A stretch of 64,000 bases of DNA from Neisseria cinerea (GCF_900475315.1 NZ_LS483369.1:248001-312000), one strand, 5' to 3'; positions 26,451-39,404 are shown, counted from the stretch's first letter. The notes: generated by a model from the sequence alone, not told the origin. Translations and numbers: made by a program.

Positions 26451-28046
26451 TTACAGTTTAACCGAATGCTCGCGTGTTTCGTGGAACACGATATCCGGCC
26501 AGCGTTCTTGCGTCAGGTTCAGGTTGACGCGGTTAGGCGCGAGGTAGGCGAGGTTGCCGCCAGCGTCTATCGAAAGGTTGCCTGCGTTGGCTTTTTCAAA
26601 TTCCGCCAGTTTTTTCTTGTCTTCGCACGATACCCAGCGCGCCGACCAGATGGATGCGCTGTCAAACACGGCTTCTACGCCGTATTCGTTGGCGAGGCGC
26701 GAGGTAACGACTTCAAACTGCAACACGCCGACCGCACCCAAAATCAAATCTGCGCCGCTCATCGGTTTGAAAACCTGTACCGCGCCTTCTTCGCCAAGCT
26801 GTTGCAAACCTTTTTGCAGTTGCTTGATTTTCAGCGGGTTTTTGATGCGGACGCTGCGGAACAGTTCGGGCGCGAAGAATGGGATGCCGGTAAACGCCAG
26901 TTGTTCGCCTTCGGAGAAGCTGTCGCCGATTTGGATGTTGCCGTGGTTCGGGATACCGATGATGTCTCCGGCGTAGGCTTCTTCCACCAGCTCGCGGTCG
27001 TGCGACATGAAGGTAACCACGCTGGAGGCGGCGATTTCGCGGTTGATGCGCAGATGTTTCATTTTCATGCCGCGCTCGAATTTACCGGAGCAGACGCGCA
27101 AGAAGGCGATGCGGTCGCGGTGTTTCGGGTCCATATTGGCTTGGATTTTGAAGATAAATCCGGAGAATTTCGGCTCGTCCGGTTCGACCATGCGTACGGT
27201 CGCATCGCGCGGTTTCGGAGCGGGTGCCCATTCAATCAATGAATTGAGGATTTCCTGAATACCGAAGTTGTTAATCGCAGAGCCGAAGAATACAGGCGTG
27301 AGTTCGCCGGCGAGGAATTCGTCGAGATTGAACTCGTTGGAAGCCGCCTGTACCAATTCGATTTCGTCGCGCAACTGCTGGATTTCCAACGGAAAGCGTT
27401 GTTCCAATTCGGGATTATCGATGCCTTTGATGATGTCGAACTCGTGCGGCAGGCGTTCGCCGCCCGCTTCAAAGAGATAGATCTCATCGTTCAGGATGTG
27501 GTACACGCCCTTGAAGTTTTTGCCCATGCCGATCGGCCAGGTGACGGGCGCGCAGCGGATTTGTAGGATGTTTTCCACTTCGTCCAGCAACTCCAACGAA
27601 TCGCGTACTTCGCGGTCGTATTTGTTCATGAACGTCACAATCGGCGTATTGCGCAGGCGGCAGACGTTCAAGAGTTTGATGGTTTGCGCTTCCACGCCTT
27701 TTGCCGCGTCGATGACCATCAGCGCGCTGTCCACGGCGGTCAAAACGCGGTAGGTATCTTCGGAGAAGTCTTGGTGTCCCGGCGTATCCAAGAGGTTGAC
27801 GGTATGGTCTTTGTAGTCGAACTGCATTACGGACGACGCCACGGAAATGCCGCGCTGCTTCTCGATGTCCATCCAGTCGGAGGTGGCGAATTTGCCGGTT
27901 TTCTTGCCTTTTACCGTACCCGCGCTTTGAATCGCACCTGAAAACAGCAAGAGTTTTTCGGTCAGCGTGGTTTTACCCGCGTCGGGGTGGGAGATGATGG
28001 CAAACGTGCGGCGGCGGCGCACTTGGTCGAGGATTTCTTGGGACAT
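26451..28046 (-). CDS. prfC: Peptide chain release factor 3
   Basis: A 531-residue translational GTPase that recycles RF1/RF2 from the ribosome. G1 [11 protein letters not shown]3 DTPGHQDF and G4 NKYDR are present, as is the RF3-specific [13 protein letters not shown]-type switch region ([14 protein letters not shown]). The ATG at 28044-28046 matches the family start; a TTG five codons earlier is less likely. The stop is directly followed by a DUS terminator. Confidence 0.95.
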   Translation of the reverse strand: MSQEILDQVRRRRTFAIISHPDAGKTTLTEKLLLFSGAIQSAGTVKGKKTGKFATSDWMDIEKQRGISVASSVMQFDYKDHTVNLLDTPGHQDFSEDTYRVLTAVDSALMVIDAAKGVEAQTIKLLNVCRLRNTPIVTFMNKYDREVRDSLELLDEVENILQIRCAPVTWPIGMGKNFKGVYHILNDEIYLFEAGGERLPHEFDIIKGIDNPELEQRFPLEIQQLRDEIELVQAASNEFNLDEFLAGELTPVFFGSAINNFGIQEILNSLIEWAPAPKPRDATVRMVEPDEPKFSGFIFKIQANMDPKHRDRIAFLRVCSGKFERGMKMKHLRINREIAASSVVTFMSHDRELVEEAYAGDIIGIPNHGNIQIGDSFSEGEQLAFTGIPFFAPELFRSVRIKNPLKIKQLQKGLQQLGEEGAVQVFKPMSGADLILGAVGVLQFEVVTSRLANEYGVEAVFDSASIWSARWVSCEDKKKLAEFEKANAGNLSIDAGGNLAYLAPNRVNLNLTQERWPDIVFHETREHSVKL

Positions 28047-28217
28047 GGGCTTTCTTTGCAAAAAGTTTCAGGCCGCCAGCAGACGGCCCGAATAATGTTT
28101 GGGATGGACGGATTGTACAAAAAAGTGCTTGATAATTCAATGCTTGGAGCGCAGTTGTATGGGTCGTGCCGTATCGGGATAAGGTAATGGTCTGAAACGG
28201 AGGGGCTTATTGTCAAA

Positions 28218-28253
28218 ATGCCGTCTGAAACCAAATCAAGTTTCAGACGGCAT
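28218..28253. terminator. Inverted-DUS terminator of pta
   Basis: ATGCCGTCTGAAA (28218-28230) pairs with TTTCAGACGGCAT (28241-28253), 16 bases after the pta stop on the minus strand. Confidence 0.8.
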
Positions 28254-28268
28254 ACTTTTGGGGCTTTA

Positions 28269-29771
28269 TCAGCCTTCCATTTGTTTTGCCTGAACCGCAG
28301 TCAGGGCGATGGTAAACACGATGTCTTCTACCAGTGCGCCGCGGGAGAGGTCGTTGACCGGTTTGCGCAGGCCTTGCAACAGCGGGCCGACGCTTAAGAC
28401 GTTGGCGTTGCGTTGGACGGCTTTATAGGTGCAGTTGCCAGTGTTCAGGTCGGGGAAGACCAAAACGGTTGCCTGTCCTGCGACCGGGCTGCCCGGGGCT
28501 TTCGATTTGCCCACGCCCGGTACGGTTGCCGCATCATATTGCAGCGGACCGTCGATGGCGAGGTCGGGGCGTTTTTCTTGGGCAAGTTTGGTTGCTTCGA
28601 TGACGGTATCGACATCGGGACCGCTGCCGGAGTTGACCGTAGAGTAGGAAATCATTGCCACTTTCGGGTCGATGCCGAAGGCTTTTGCGGAATCGGCAGA
28701 CTGGATGGCGATGTCGGCAAGCTGTTGCGCGGTCGGGTTCGGATTAACCGCGCAGTCGCCGAAGACGAGGACTTGGTTGGGCAGCAGCATAAAGAATACG
28801 CTGGATACGAGGCTTGCACCCGGTGCGGTTTTAATCAGTTGCAAAGCGGGGCGGATGGTATTGGCGGTCGTATGAACGGCACCGGATACCAGGCCGTCCA
28901 CATCGTTTTGCGCCATCATCATTGTACCGAGTACCACGGTGTCTTGCAGTTGCTTGCGCGCGTCTTCGGGTGTCAGGCCTTTGGATTTGCGCAGTTCGCA
29001 CATCGGCTCGACGTATTGTTCGACTAATGAGGCGGGATCGACGATTTCCAAAGAGTCCGGCAGGCTGATGCCGCGTTCTTTGGCAACGGCTTCGACTTCT
29101 TCGCGTTTGGCAAGCAGGACGCAGCGTGCAATGCCTTTTTCGTGACAGATGGCGGCGGCTTGGACGGTGCGCGGCTCGGCACCTTCCGGCAGGACGATGC
29201 GTTTGTCGGCTTTACGAGCGAAGTCAATCAGGTTGTAGCGGAATTGGGCGGGCGAAAGGCGTTTGGTTTGTCGGTTTGCCAATATGGATACGTCTTTCAG
29301 CGCACTGCTTGAGCCGAAGAACGTCAAACCGGTTTTTTCGGCAGCCGCTTCGGCAACGGAGGCTGCCGCACCGTCGACAATAAAACCTTCCAATACGCCC
29401 GGCGCAGTGGCAAAGAACTGTTTGGCAAGGTTCAGCCGGTGCGCCAGTTCGTCTGCATCGGCGTTGTCGGAACGGACGGCAAATACGGCAGCGGCGTCCA
29501 AAGAGAGCGCCAATTCGACGTTTTTGCCTGCAAGGTAGATTTTGTCGGCATCGGGTGCGATGCCTTCGATAATGAGGTTGGCGGCATCAAGTGCGGCAAC
29601 TTTACCGACCATCGCGTCAAACCAGTCGTCGCTTTTGCCTTGCGCCAACAGGGCTTCTGCTTGTGCGTCAAAGGCTTGGAAAACTTGTGCGTTCAGGGCT
29701 TTTGCAAATGACCGGGCGGCGGCGGATGCGTCAAGTCCGGCAGATACGGGTACGATGAGTACTTTTGCCAT
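28269..29771 (-). CDS. pta: Phosphate acetyltransferase (short form)
   Basis: A 500-residue enzyme that interconverts acetyl-CoA and acetyl phosphate. The C-terminal PTA domain (about residues 175-495) is complete, with the conserved [29 protein letters not shown] and [16 protein letters not shown] segments. The N-terminal part (1-165) is a shortened P-loop/dethiobiotin-synthase-like domain; the roughly 700-residue enterobacterial Pta carries a longer one plus a DRTGG domain, so this is a reduced form. It is probably transcribed alone. The 240 bases upstream contain no gene that I can support. Confidence 0.9.
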   Translation of the reverse strand: MAKVLIVPVSAGLDASAAARSFAKALNAQVFQAFDAQAEALLAQGKSDDWFDAMVGKVAALDAANLIIEGIAPDADKIYLAGKNVELALSLDAAAVFAVRSDNADADELAHRLNLAKQFFATAPGVLEGFIVDGAAASVAEAAAEKTGLTFFGSSSALKDVSILANRQTKRLSPAQFRYNLIDFARKADKRIVLPEGAEPRTVQAAAICHEKGIARCVLLAKREEVEAVAKERGISLPDSLEIVDPASLVEQYVEPMCELRKSKGLTPEDARKQLQDTVVLGTMMMAQNDVDGLVSGAVHTTANTIRPALQLIKTAPGASLVSSVFFMLLPNQVLVFGDCAVNPNPTAQQLADIAIQSADSAKAFGIDPKVAMISYSTVNSGSGPDVDTVIEATKLAQEKRPDLAIDGPLQYDAATVPGVGKSKAPGSPVAGQATVLVFPDLNTGNCTYKAVQRNANVLSVGPLLQGLRKPVNDLSRGALVEDIVFTIALTAVQAKQMEG

Positions 29772-30011
29772 GATATATCCTTTCGTATGCTGCGGTGTGC
29801 GGCATGTATGTTGGAAGTGTTGGGATTTGAGGGGAAATGTCGGGATAGGCTATTTCCCGTCCGGTTTGCGGAAACAGGTATTTTCTGTTTTTGGGCGGCA
29901 GTCGGTCTTACGCTGCCGCGTGTTTCTATATTAACAAATAAATTATGTTTTCAACAAGATGAATATCGCCAGACATTGGCACGCCTTTCAGACGGCATGG
30001 TGTTTCCAAAC

Positions 30012-31097
<1,086 letters not shown>

Positions 31098-32615
31098 TTA
31101 TTTGAAGGCGTATTTTTTCAGTAGGAATACGGGCAGGCCTGAAAACAGTACCAGCATAAGGGCATACGGGGTGGCGGCGGCATATTGTGCGTCTGACGTG
31201 TATTCCCAAACGGCGGTGGAGAGCGTGTGGACATCATCTGCGGTCAGCAGTAGGGTGGCGGTCAGCTCTTTCATCAGGTTGAGGAAGACGAGTGCGAATG
31301 CGGCGGTAATGCCGGGCAGGATGGACGGCAGCACCAGTGTTCTGAAAATGAAGAAGTGTCCGCGTCCTAATGTGCCGCCGACTTGCTCCATGCCTTTGGG
31401 GAGTTGTTCCATTGAGCTTCGCAGTGTGGTCTGCGCCATCGGCAGATAGAGGATGAAGTAGGCAAGGACGACGACGACGAAGGTCTGGTAAACGGATGGT
31501 GCGTAGTTGATGCTGAAATAAATCAGCGACAGGGCGATAACCAGCCCGGGAACGGCGTGGAGCAGGAAGGGCAGGCGTTCAATCCATACGGTCAGCAGGT
31601 TGCGGTAGCGTATGGATGCCCAAACCAAGGGCAATGCGCACAAAATGGTCAATAATGCGCCGGCGGCGGATACACCCATCGATCGGGCAAATGCATCGAA
31701 TACGGATACGAGTTCAAATGTGCCGGATGAGCCGACCATCATCCAGTGGATTAGGATGCCGAACGGGATGACGATACTTAAAACCAGCAGCGAACTGATA
31801 AACAATATTACGGCGATTTGTGCGGGCAGTTTGAGCGGTTTGACCGGGTAGGGACGGATAACGCCTTTGCCGCTGTGATAGAGCTTGGTTTTTCCGCGGA
31901 AAATGTTTTCGGAGAATACGACCAGTCCGCAAATGACCAACAATACGGCAGACAGCAGTGCGGCGGTATTGTTGTCAAACGACATTTCGTATTCTTGGAA
32001 AATGGCGGTGGTAAAGGTCGGATAGTTGAGTATCGATACTGCGCCGAATTCAATCAGCATGTGCAGCGCAATCAGCAGGATGCTGCTGCCGATGGCAGGT
32101 TTGAGTTGGGGAAGTATGGCGGAAAAGAAAGTTTGCAGGCGGCTTTTACCCAAGGAAAGGCTGACTTCTTCAAACGACAGGCTGATGCGTTTGAGGGCTG
32201 CCTCGACTGGCAGGTAGGCGAGGGGAAAAGACGACAGGCTCATAATCATAACGGTTCCCCAAAATCCCTCCACGCGGAAAGTCAGGCTGATCCATGTAAA
32301 GCAGCTGACAAATGCGGGTATGCATAAGGGCAGGGTAATTGCCGTCTGAAAAAAGGTTTTGCCGAAAAAGCGGTAACGTTGGAACAGGACGGCGCAGGTA
32401 ATGCCCAAAATGATAGAAATCAGGGTAACGCCGAACATCAGCATCAGGGTGTTTCCCAGCAAATCAAACATGCGGGGGCGGAACAGCAGTTCGTAGGCGC
32501 GTGTTGCGCCGACCTGCCACGAACGCATGGCGACATAAAGGAAAGGAAGGGTCAGCGGCAAGGCGATAAGCAGGATGAGGGCGGTCAGCCATGAAGGTAT
32601 TTTGTTGCGGGACAT
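31098..32615 (-). CDS. fbpB: Ferric iron ABC transporter permease
   Basis: A 505-residue fused permease with about twelve helices: two six-helix halves, each with an EAA loop (FEEVSLSLGKSRLQTFFSAILP and PKGMEQVGGTLGRGHFFIFRTLVLP). The frame is intact. It moves ferric ion delivered by FbpA. The 64 bases between it and fbpA contain no strong terminator, so the three genes should be one transcript with fbpA favoured. Confidence 0.92.
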   Translation of the reverse strand: MSRNKIPSWLTALILLIALPLTLPFLYVAMRSWQVGATRAYELLFRPRMFDLLGNTLMLMFGVTLISIILGITCAVLFQRYRFFGKTFFQTAITLPLCIPAFVSCFTWISLTFRVEGFWGTVMIMSLSSFPLAYLPVEAALKRISLSFEEVSLSLGKSRLQTFFSAILPQLKPAIGSSILLIALHMLIEFGAVSILNYPTFTTAIFQEYEMSFDNNTAALLSAVLLVICGLVVFSENIFRGKTKLYHSGKGVIRPYPVKPLKLPAQIAVILFISSLLVLSIVIPFGILIHWMMVGSSGTFELVSVFDAFARSMGVSAAGALLTILCALPLVWASIRYRNLLTVWIERLPFLLHAVPGLVIALSLIYFSINYAPSVYQTFVVVVLAYFILYLPMAQTTLRSSMEQLPKGMEQVGGTLGRGHFFIFRTLVLPSILPGITAAFALVFLNLMKELTATLLLTADDVHTLSTAVWEYTSDAQYAAATPYALMLVLFSGLPVFLLKKYAFK

Positions 32616-32679
32616 AAATCGGCTTCGGATAGAAAACGGTCGGACAGCAGGGTTGCCCGACCGTTTGAACGGAAAAAGT

Positions 32680-33989
<1,310 letters not shown>

Positions 33990-34460
33990 TTAAGATGCCG
34001 TCTGAACAGGGTTGCCGGAATAGTATTGCCATCCCAGCAGATACAGTTTGTCGGGGTCTTGCCAATATTGTTCATCCAGACTGTTCAGCAGTGAGGTGGT
34101 TTTGTTGTCGAGATGTTGTGTTATATCCCATATTTCTTTCAGGTTTTTACCTTCCGATTGGAGGTGGCGGATTTCTTTTCCCAATGCGTCTGCCGCCCGA
34201 TGGATCAGCATTGCGCTGTGTACCGCACCGATTTTTTTCAGAACGGAACAAGTCTTTTCGGTGGCGGGAAACCCCCAGTTGCAGACAAATTGCAGTATGC
34301 CGCCGTTGCCGATATCGGCTTCTGCACGCCAAATCAAAACCAGCTCCTGTTCCTGCCCGTCCATGCTTTCGAGTTTGCCGTCATGCTGTTCAAAAAGTTT
34401 GTCCACCGCCTGCCACATCATCTGCTCGAAGCGGTCGGCTTGGGTATCCGTATCGGTCAT
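33990..34460 (-). CDS. DUF4375/DMP19-like protein
   Basis: A 156-residue acidic protein with LIWRAEADIGNGGILQFVCNWG, the N-G-G-x-x-Q-F signature of DUF4375. The structurally studied member is the neisserial DMP19, a DNA-mimic that binds a transcription factor. Whether this protein is a DNA mimic is inference; it is rich in D and E (for example MTDTDTQADRFEQ). The last codons (QTAS) are supplied by a DUS. It sits between fbpA and argH, separated from argH's end by an inverted-DUS terminator upstream of its start. Confidence 0.65.
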   Translation of the reverse strand: MTDTDTQADRFEQMMWQAVDKLFEQHDGKLESMDGQEQELVLIWRAEADIGNGGILQFVCNWGFPATEKTCSVLKKIGAVHSAMLIHRAADALGKEIRHLQSEGKNLKEIWDITQHLDNKTTSLLNSLDEQYWQDPDKLYLLGWQYYSGNPVQTAS

Positions 34461-34480
34461 AGTGTTCTTGCCTTTTAAAA

Positions 34481-34510
34481 ATGCCGTCTGAACATTTCTT
34501 CAGACGGCAT
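34481..34510. terminator. Inverted-DUS terminator of argH
   Basis: ATGCCGTCTGAA (34481-34492) and TTCAGACGGCAT (34499-34510), 6 base loop, right after the argH stop on the minus strand. Confidence 0.8.
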
Positions 34511-34518
34511 TTGGGGAG

Positions 34519-35895
34519 TTAAGCCAACACTTCACGCCAGCGTTTGACTTGGAAACGGACTTGTTCGGGCGCGGTGCCGCCCAAGTGGTTGCGCGCGTTT
34601 AAGCTGCCTTCGGGTGTCAGAACGCCGTACACGTCTTCTGAAATCAGCTTGCTGAAACCTTGTAAGACTTCAAGCGACAGTTTGCTCAAATCAACGCCAG
34701 CTTCATCGGCGTGGCGCACGGCTTGGGCGACGACTTCGTGGCTGTCGCGGAAAGGCATGCCTTTTTTTACCAAGTAATCCGCCAAATCGGTGGCGGTGGC
34801 GAAGCCCTGCATCACGGCGGCGCGCATATTGTCGGGTTTGACGGTCACGCCGCGCATCATGTCGGCGTAAATCCGCAGCGTGTCGATGAGCGTGTCAGCG
34901 GTGTCAAACAGCGGTTCTTTGTCTTCCTGATTGTCTTTGTTGTACGCCAAGGGCTGCGATTTCATCAGGGTAATCAGTCCGATAAGGTGTCCGATGACAC
35001 GGCCGGATTTGCCGCGCACGAGTTCGGGTACGTCGGGGTTTTTCTTTTGCGGCATGATGGACGAACCTGTACAGAAGCGGTCGGCGATGTCGATAAAGCC
35101 GAAACGCGGACTCATCCACAAAATCAATTCTTCAGACAGGCGGCTCAAGTGAACCATAATCAACGAGGCGGCGGCGGTGAACTCAATGGCAAAATCGCGG
35201 TCGGATACGGCATCGAGCGAGTTCTGGCAGATTTGTTCGAAACCCAACAATTCGGCGGTGATTTCGCGCTGAATCGGATAAGTCGTACCGGCAAGGGCGG
35301 CAGCGCCGAGCGGCATACGGTTGACGCGTTTGCGACAGTCGGTCATACGTTCGAAATCGCGGCCGAGCATTTCGACGTAGGCGAGCATATGGTGCCCGAA
35401 GCTGACAGGCTGGGCGACTTGCAGATGGGTAAAACCGGGCATGACGGTTTCGGCGTTTTGTTCCGCCAAATCCAGTAATGCCGTCTGAAGGTTTTGAATC
35501 AGGTTTTGGATAACGGTAATTTGATCGCGCAGCCACAGGCGGATGTCGGTAGCGACTTGGTCGTTGCGACTGCGACCGGTGTGCAGACGCTTGCCCGCAT
35601 CGCCGATTTTGTCGGTCAGGCGGCGTTCGATGTTCATGTGGACATCTTCCAAATCGAGCGACCATTCGATTTTGCCGCTACGGATTTCTTCGAGGATTTC
35701 CGCCATGCCCCGACGGATGTCGGTCAAATCGTTTTCACTCAGCACGCCCGACCGGGTCAGCATCTGCGCGTGAGCGAGCGAGCCTTGGATATCCCATTCG
35801 GCAAGGCGTTGGTCGAAACCGATGGAGCCGGTATATTTTTTGACGAGTTCGGAAACGGGTTCGTTGAAACGTCCCGACCAGGTTTTGTTGTGCAT
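34519..35895 (-). CDS. argH: Argininosuccinate lyase
   Basis: A 458-residue member of the fumarase/aspartase superfamily that splits argininosuccinate into arginine and fumarate. [25 protein letters not shown] and the catalytic-loop signature [12 protein letters not shown] are intact. It starts 18 bases after galU's stop on the same strand, which suggests co-transcription with galU, although the functions are unrelated. Confidence 0.95.
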   Translation of the reverse strand: MHNKTWSGRFNEPVSELVKKYTGSIGFDQRLAEWDIQGSLAHAQMLTRSGVLSENDLTDIRRGMAEILEEIRSGKIEWSLDLEDVHMNIERRLTDKIGDAGKRLHTGRSRNDQVATDIRLWLRDQITVIQNLIQNLQTALLDLAEQNAETVMPGFTHLQVAQPVSFGHHMLAYVEMLGRDFERMTDCRKRVNRMPLGAAALAGTTYPIQREITAELLGFEQICQNSLDAVSDRDFAIEFTAAASLIMVHLSRLSEELILWMSPRFGFIDIADRFCTGSSIMPQKKNPDVPELVRGKSGRVIGHLIGLITLMKSQPLAYNKDNQEDKEPLFDTADTLIDTLRIYADMMRGVTVKPDNMRAAVMQGFATATDLADYLVKKGMPFRDSHEVVAQAVRHADEAGVDLSKLSLEVLQGFSKLISEDVYGVLTPEGSLNARNHLGGTAPEQVRFQVKRWREVLA

Positions 35896-35913
35896 AAGGA
35901 TTCCTTGATGTGG

Positions 35914-36783
35914 TTATTCGGTGCGGTATTTTTCCAGAAGTCGGCGGAAGGGTTCGCCGGTTTCGGGGTGTTTCAGACCGTAGGCGACGGTGGCTTCCAG
36001 ATAGCCCAGTTTGCTGCCGCAGTCGTAGCGCGTGCCTTCAAAGGGATGCGCCAAGACAAATTCGTGTTCCAAGAGTTTGGCGATGCCGTCTGTAAGCTGG
36101 ATTTCGTTGCCTGCGCCGCGCGGCAGGCCGGTTAAAAGGTCGAAAATGCGCGGCGTGAGGATATAGCGGCCGACGACGGCAAGGTTGGAGGGAGCGTCTT
36201 CGGGCTTGGGTTTTTCGACGATGTTGGTAATGCGTTGGAACGGTTTGAGCTGTTCGGTTTCCACGATGCCGTATGAGCCGGTTTGGGACGGTTCGACGGT
36301 TTCTACGCCCAAAATGCTGTTGCCGCTGCGTTCGTACACCTCAATCATTTGTTTGAGCACGCCTTTGGGAGCATCAATCAGGTCGTCGGCAAGGATGACG
36401 GCAAAGGGTTCGTCTCCGATGGCGGCGCGGGCGCACAATACGGCGTGTCCGAGCCCCAGTGCTTCGGCTTGGCGGATGTACAGGCAGGTAATATGAGGCG
36501 GCAGGATGTTGCGGACGTGTTCCAGAAGTTTGTCTTTATGACGCATTTCCAACTCGGTTTCAAGTTCGTATGCCTTGTCGAAATGGTCTTCGATGCTGCG
36601 TTTGTTGCGCCCGGTTACAAACACCATTTCCGTACAGCCGGCTTCCACGGCTTCTTCTACGGCGTATTGGATCAGCGGCTTATCGACGATGGGCAGCATT
36701 TCTTTTGGGCTGGCCTTCGTGGCAGGCAGGAAGCGGGTTCCCATCCCTGCAACGGGAAAGACGGCTTTCCGTATGGGTTTCAT
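35914..36783 (-). CDS. galU: UTP-glucose-1-phosphate uridylyltransferase
   Basis: A 289-residue nucleotidyltransferase with the N-terminal [19 protein letters not shown] binding loop and [13 protein letters not shown]. It makes UDP-glucose, used for lipooligosaccharide and capsule-type sugars. It follows rdgB by 27 bases. Confidence 0.94.
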   Translation of the reverse strand: MKPIRKAVFPVAGMGTRFLPATKASPKEMLPIVDKPLIQYAVEEAVEAGCTEMVFVTGRNKRSIEDHFDKAYELETELEMRHKDKLLEHVRNILPPHITCLYIRQAEALGLGHAVLCARAAIGDEPFAVILADDLIDAPKGVLKQMIEVYERSGNSILGVETVEPSQTGSYGIVETEQLKPFQRITNIVEKPKPEDAPSNLAVVGRYILTPRIFDLLTGLPRGAGNEIQLTDGIAKLLEHEFVLAHPFEGTRYDCGSKLGYLEATVAYGLKHPETGEPFRRLLEKYRTE

Positions 36784-36810
36784 TATTTTTCCTTTGTATT
36801 GTTTTGATGT

Positions 36811-37410
36811 TTAAAGGGCGAGTTTGCGTAAGAGTTCGGCAAGCGCCTGTGCGCGGTGGCTTTCTCGGTTTTTGACCTCCGAATCCAATTCGGCGGCGGT
36901 TTTGCCGTGTCCGGGCAGATAAAAATATGGGTCGTAACCGAAACCGTTTTGCCCTTGCGGGGCATCGTGCCACTGTCCGTGCCATACGCCTTCGGCAATA
37001 ATCGGACGCGGGTCGTTTTCATGACGGATAAAAACCAATACGCAGACATAAGAACAGCTTTTGTCGGCTTTGCAGGCAAGTTCGCCGGCAAGTTTCAGGT
37101 TGTTGGCGGAATCGGATTTGGGGTTGTCGCCCGCGTAGCGTGCGGAATGTATGCCCGGTGCGCCGTTTAGGGCGGCCGCACAGATGCCGCTGTCGTCGGC
37201 GAGTGCTGGCAGCCCGCTGTATTTGGTGGCATGGCGTGCTTTTGCCAGCGCATTTTCGACAAAGGTGGAATATGGCTCCGGACATTCGGGTATGCTGAAT
37301 TCGGATTGCGGCAATACGGTAATGCCGTGTGGTTCGAATAGGTTGCCGAATTCTTTGAGTTTGCCTGCATTGCCGCTTGCCAAAACGATTTTTTCCGGTT
37401 TTTCAGCCAT
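36811..37410 (-). CDS. rdgB: XTP/dITP pyrophosphatase (RdgB/HAM1)
   Basis: A 199-residue enzyme that removes non-canonical purine nucleotides. The N-terminal LASGNAGKLKEF, the DDSGICAAALNGAPGIHSARYAG loop and GFGYDPYFYLPG are conserved. The ATG at 37408-37410 is chosen: homology begins there. This start overlaps the end of the small upstream membrane-protein gene by 8 bases, so they are probably coupled. Confidence 0.93.
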   Translation of the reverse strand: MAEKPEKIVLASGNAGKLKEFGNLFEPHGITVLPQSEFSIPECPEPYSTFVENALAKARHATKYSGLPALADDSGICAAALNGAPGIHSARYAGDNPKSDSANNLKLAGELACKADKSCSYVCVLVFIRHENDPRPIIAEGVWHGQWHDAPQGQNGFGYDPYFYLPGHGKTAAELDSEVKNRESHRAQALAELLRKLAL

Positions 37411-37636
37411 GGCGGTTCCTTTGTGGTGAGGATGGGGCGGCGTGTAGGGATTTGTGCCGCAGATAGAGGGCGAGGCTGCCGATTTGTCCGAACAGCGCGC
37501 CGAATGCAAAAAGGAAGGAAGCGACGGCGAAGGCTTTGCTGCCGACGGTCAGCAGATAGCCGCCCAACAGGACGAGCAGCATGAATGCCAGTGTGAACAA
37601 GGCGATGAACAATAAATAAATTCTTTGGCGGCTCAT
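37403..37636 (-). CDS. Small membrane protein of unknown function
   Basis: A 77-residue protein with two hydrophobic helices (about residues 8-28 and 35-58) and a short basic tail. I do not recognise the family. It overlaps rdgB at its 3' end and is preceded by a spacer containing the ppa terminator, so it may be a transcription partner of rdgB-galU-argH. Confidence 0.6.
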   Translation of the reverse strand: MSRQRIYLLFIALFTLAFMLLVLLGGYLLTVGSKAFAVASFLFAFGALFGQIGSLALYLRHKSLHAAPSSPQRNRHG

Positions 37637-37706
37637 GGTGTTTGCCCGTGAAAAGGGATGTTCGGATTATAGCCGATTAGGACGGCATTCCCTAGAGGCT
37701 GGAAAA

Positions 37707-37736
37707 ATGCCGTCTGAAGGGGCCTTCAGACGGCAT
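37707..37736. terminator. Inverted-DUS terminator of ppa
   Basis: ATGCCGTCTGAAGG (37707-37720) and CCTTCAGACGGCAT (37723-37736): a 14 bp stem with almost no loop, just after ppa. Confidence 0.85.
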
Positions 37737-37749
37737 GGGAAGGCGGATA

Positions 37750-38283
37750 TTATGCCTGTTTGTTCCAGCGTTCGATGGATTCTTTGATGACTTTTTTCGC
37801 TTCTTCCACATCGCCCCAAGATTCGACTTTGGTCGTACCCGCTTTTTTCAGGTCTTTGTAGTGGTTGAAGTGGAACTCGATTTGTTTGATCAGTTGCTGC
37901 GGCAAATCGGCCAAAGTTTTGTAGGCGTTGCCGTTGTTGCGGTCGTCGGCAGGAACGCAGACGATTTTGTCGTCAACTTCGCCGTCGTCAACGAATTTCA
38001 TCACCCCGATAATGCGCGCTTCCAAGAATACGCCGGTTGCCAGAGGTTGTTCGGTAACAAGCAGCACGTCCAATTCGTCGCCGTCTTCGTCTAATGTTTG
38101 GGGAATGAAGCCATAGTTGGTCGGTTTGGCGAAGATGGCGGGTTCGACACGGTCGAGTTGGAATGCGGCCAGTTTGCGGTTCCATTCGATTTTGTGGTTG
38201 CTGCCGGCGGGGATTTCGTTGACAACGTTGATGATGCCGCCGTCCACGTCGCCCGGGGTCAGGATTTGGTTGAAGTCTGCCAT
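37750..38283 (-). CDS. ppa: Inorganic pyrophosphatase
   Basis: A 177-residue family I soluble pyrophosphatase. Active-site segments IPAGSNHKIEWN (Lys and Glu), the signature DEDGDELDVLL and the VPADDRNN segment are intact. It drives biosynthetic reactions by removing pyrophosphate. Flanking DUS hairpins on both sides suggest a single-gene unit. Confidence 0.95.
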   Translation of the reverse strand: MADFNQILTPGDVDGGIINVVNEIPAGSNHKIEWNRKLAAFQLDRVEPAIFAKPTNYGFIPQTLDEDGDELDVLLVTEQPLATGVFLEARIIGVMKFVDDGEVDDKIVCVPADDRNNGNAYKTLADLPQQLIKQIEFHFNHYKDLKKAGTTKVESWGDVEEAKKVIKESIERWNKQA

Positions 38284-38355
38284 TTGGTTTCCTTTATTTC
38301 TGAGGATTTGAACGGCAGGAGTATAGCAAACAAAAAGTTTGATGGAAACGCCGCC

Positions 38356-38399
38356 ATGCCGTCTGAAAAGGGTTCCGGATATTTTCAGACGGCATTTTT
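38356..38399. terminator. Inverted-DUS terminator of the Nudix gene
   Basis: ATGCCGTCTGAAAA (38356-38369) with TTTTCAGACGGCAT (38382-38395), 12 base loop. Confidence 0.75.
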
Positions 38400-38851
38400 C
38401 AAAGCCTACCCAAGCGTCTGCCTAATTCCAAAATCGCGCGCCTGTTGGATGGGGAAAATACTTTTTCCGCCGCTTCTTCCATATCGAACCAACCGTAGGA
38501 GACGTGTTCTTCGGGTTGCAGGGCGATGGGCGTATCGCGCGGGATTTCGGCAGAGAAGAGGTGTTCGCGGTTTTCAAACACGCCTTTTGGATAGCGGTGC
38601 CGCCAGTGGTGGTAGATTTCGTAAACCGTGCTGTCGTGCCAGTCTTGAAGCTGTCCTTCCGCCAGCAGTATGCCGGTTTCTTCCCAAACTTCGCGCCTTG
38701 CCGTTTGGGCAACGGTTTCCCCGGGTTCGAGGCTGCCGGTTACAGACTGCCAAAATCCTTTCGGATGCGTGCGTTCGATGAGGAGGATACTGCCGTCCCC
38801 GTCATGGAGTACGACCAGTGCGGAGACGGGATATTTGAGCGGTTTTACCAT
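38399..38851 (-). CDS. nudB: Nudix hydrolase, dihydroneopterin triphosphate pyrophosphatase type
   Basis: A 150-residue Nudix protein; the box GSLEPGETVAQTARREVWEETGI matches GX5EX7REUXEEXGU exactly. Length and the WHDSTVYEIYHHWRHRYP segment resemble NudB, which acts in folate synthesis. The frame is open far upstream, but the ATG at 38849-38851 (MVKPLKYPVSALVV) is the family start. Substrate choice within the Nudix family is a family-level inference. Confidence 0.85.
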   Translation of the reverse strand: MVKPLKYPVSALVVLHDGDGSILLIERTHPKGFWQSVTGSLEPGETVAQTARREVWEETGILLAEGQLQDWHDSTVYEIYHHWRHRYPKGVFENREHLFSAEIPRDTPIALQPEEHVSYGWFDMEEAAEKVFSPSNRRAILELGRRLGRL

Positions 38852-39193
38852 CAATGTCCTTTGGCGGTTTGATTGGGGATTCGGGCTTTTTGTTGTTTCC
38901 GTTGAAGATTGGGTTATACCGTTGCTGGAACCGGTCGGTACCTTTATCGGTGCAGGTTTCCCAATATATTTACACAGTTGTATTTTCCGTATCTTTATGG
39001 TTTCGGGCGAATCGTCAAATGCCCGACGTTGGGACGGATTATGAGAAATATCTGTCTGTTCCGTTTTGATAAGAATGAGGAAGCGATTATAGCAGCCTGC
39101 GACACCTGCCATAAATGCCGTCTGAACATTTGTTCCGATTCCGATAAATATCCCTCTGTGTCAAAAAGATAGGGAACGGTATTATCTTAAGGC

Positions 39194-39222
39194 TTGCCAA
39201 AGGGCCCGGCTAAAATTATAAT
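39194..39222 (+). promoter_or_regulatory. Promoter of tRNA-Pro
   Basis: TTGCCA (39194-39199), 17 base spacer, perfect TATAAT (39217-39222), 16 bases before the mature tRNA 5' end. A strong sigma-70 match. Confidence 0.8.
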
Positions 39223-39238
39223 TCGAAACTTATCGAGT

Positions 39239-39315
39239 CGGAGTGTGGCGCAGTCTGGTAGCGCACTTGCATGGGGTGCAAGGGGTCGAAGGTTCGAATC
39301 CTTTCACTCCGACCA
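39239..39315 (+). tRNA. tRNA-Pro (anticodon GGG)
   Basis: A 77 base cloverleaf. Acceptor CGGAGTG pairs with CACTCCG, then ACCA (CCA encoded). The anticodon arm CTTGC-ATGGGGT-GCAAG gives anticodon GGG, reading CCC/CCU proline codons. TTCGAAT forms the T loop. It is followed by a hairpin terminator and then the orphan cassettes. Confidence 0.93.
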
Positions 39316-39324
39316 AAAATTCCG

Positions 39325-39352
39325 AAAGCCGCTTTCAAAAGCGGCTTTTTTG
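39325..39352 (+). terminator. Rho-independent terminator of tRNA-Pro
   Basis: AAAGCCGCTTT and AAAGCGGCTTT are complementary, followed by T-run; not DUS-based. Confidence 0.85.
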
Positions 39353-39404
39353 CCGTCTGTATGATGTAGAGTACGCGGCGACAGACATTCAATGCCGTCT
39401 GAAA

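Noticed and set aside
29772-30011. Frame of about 87 codons upstream of pta.
   Set aside because: No motif or conserved composition; crosses into the fbpC 3' region.
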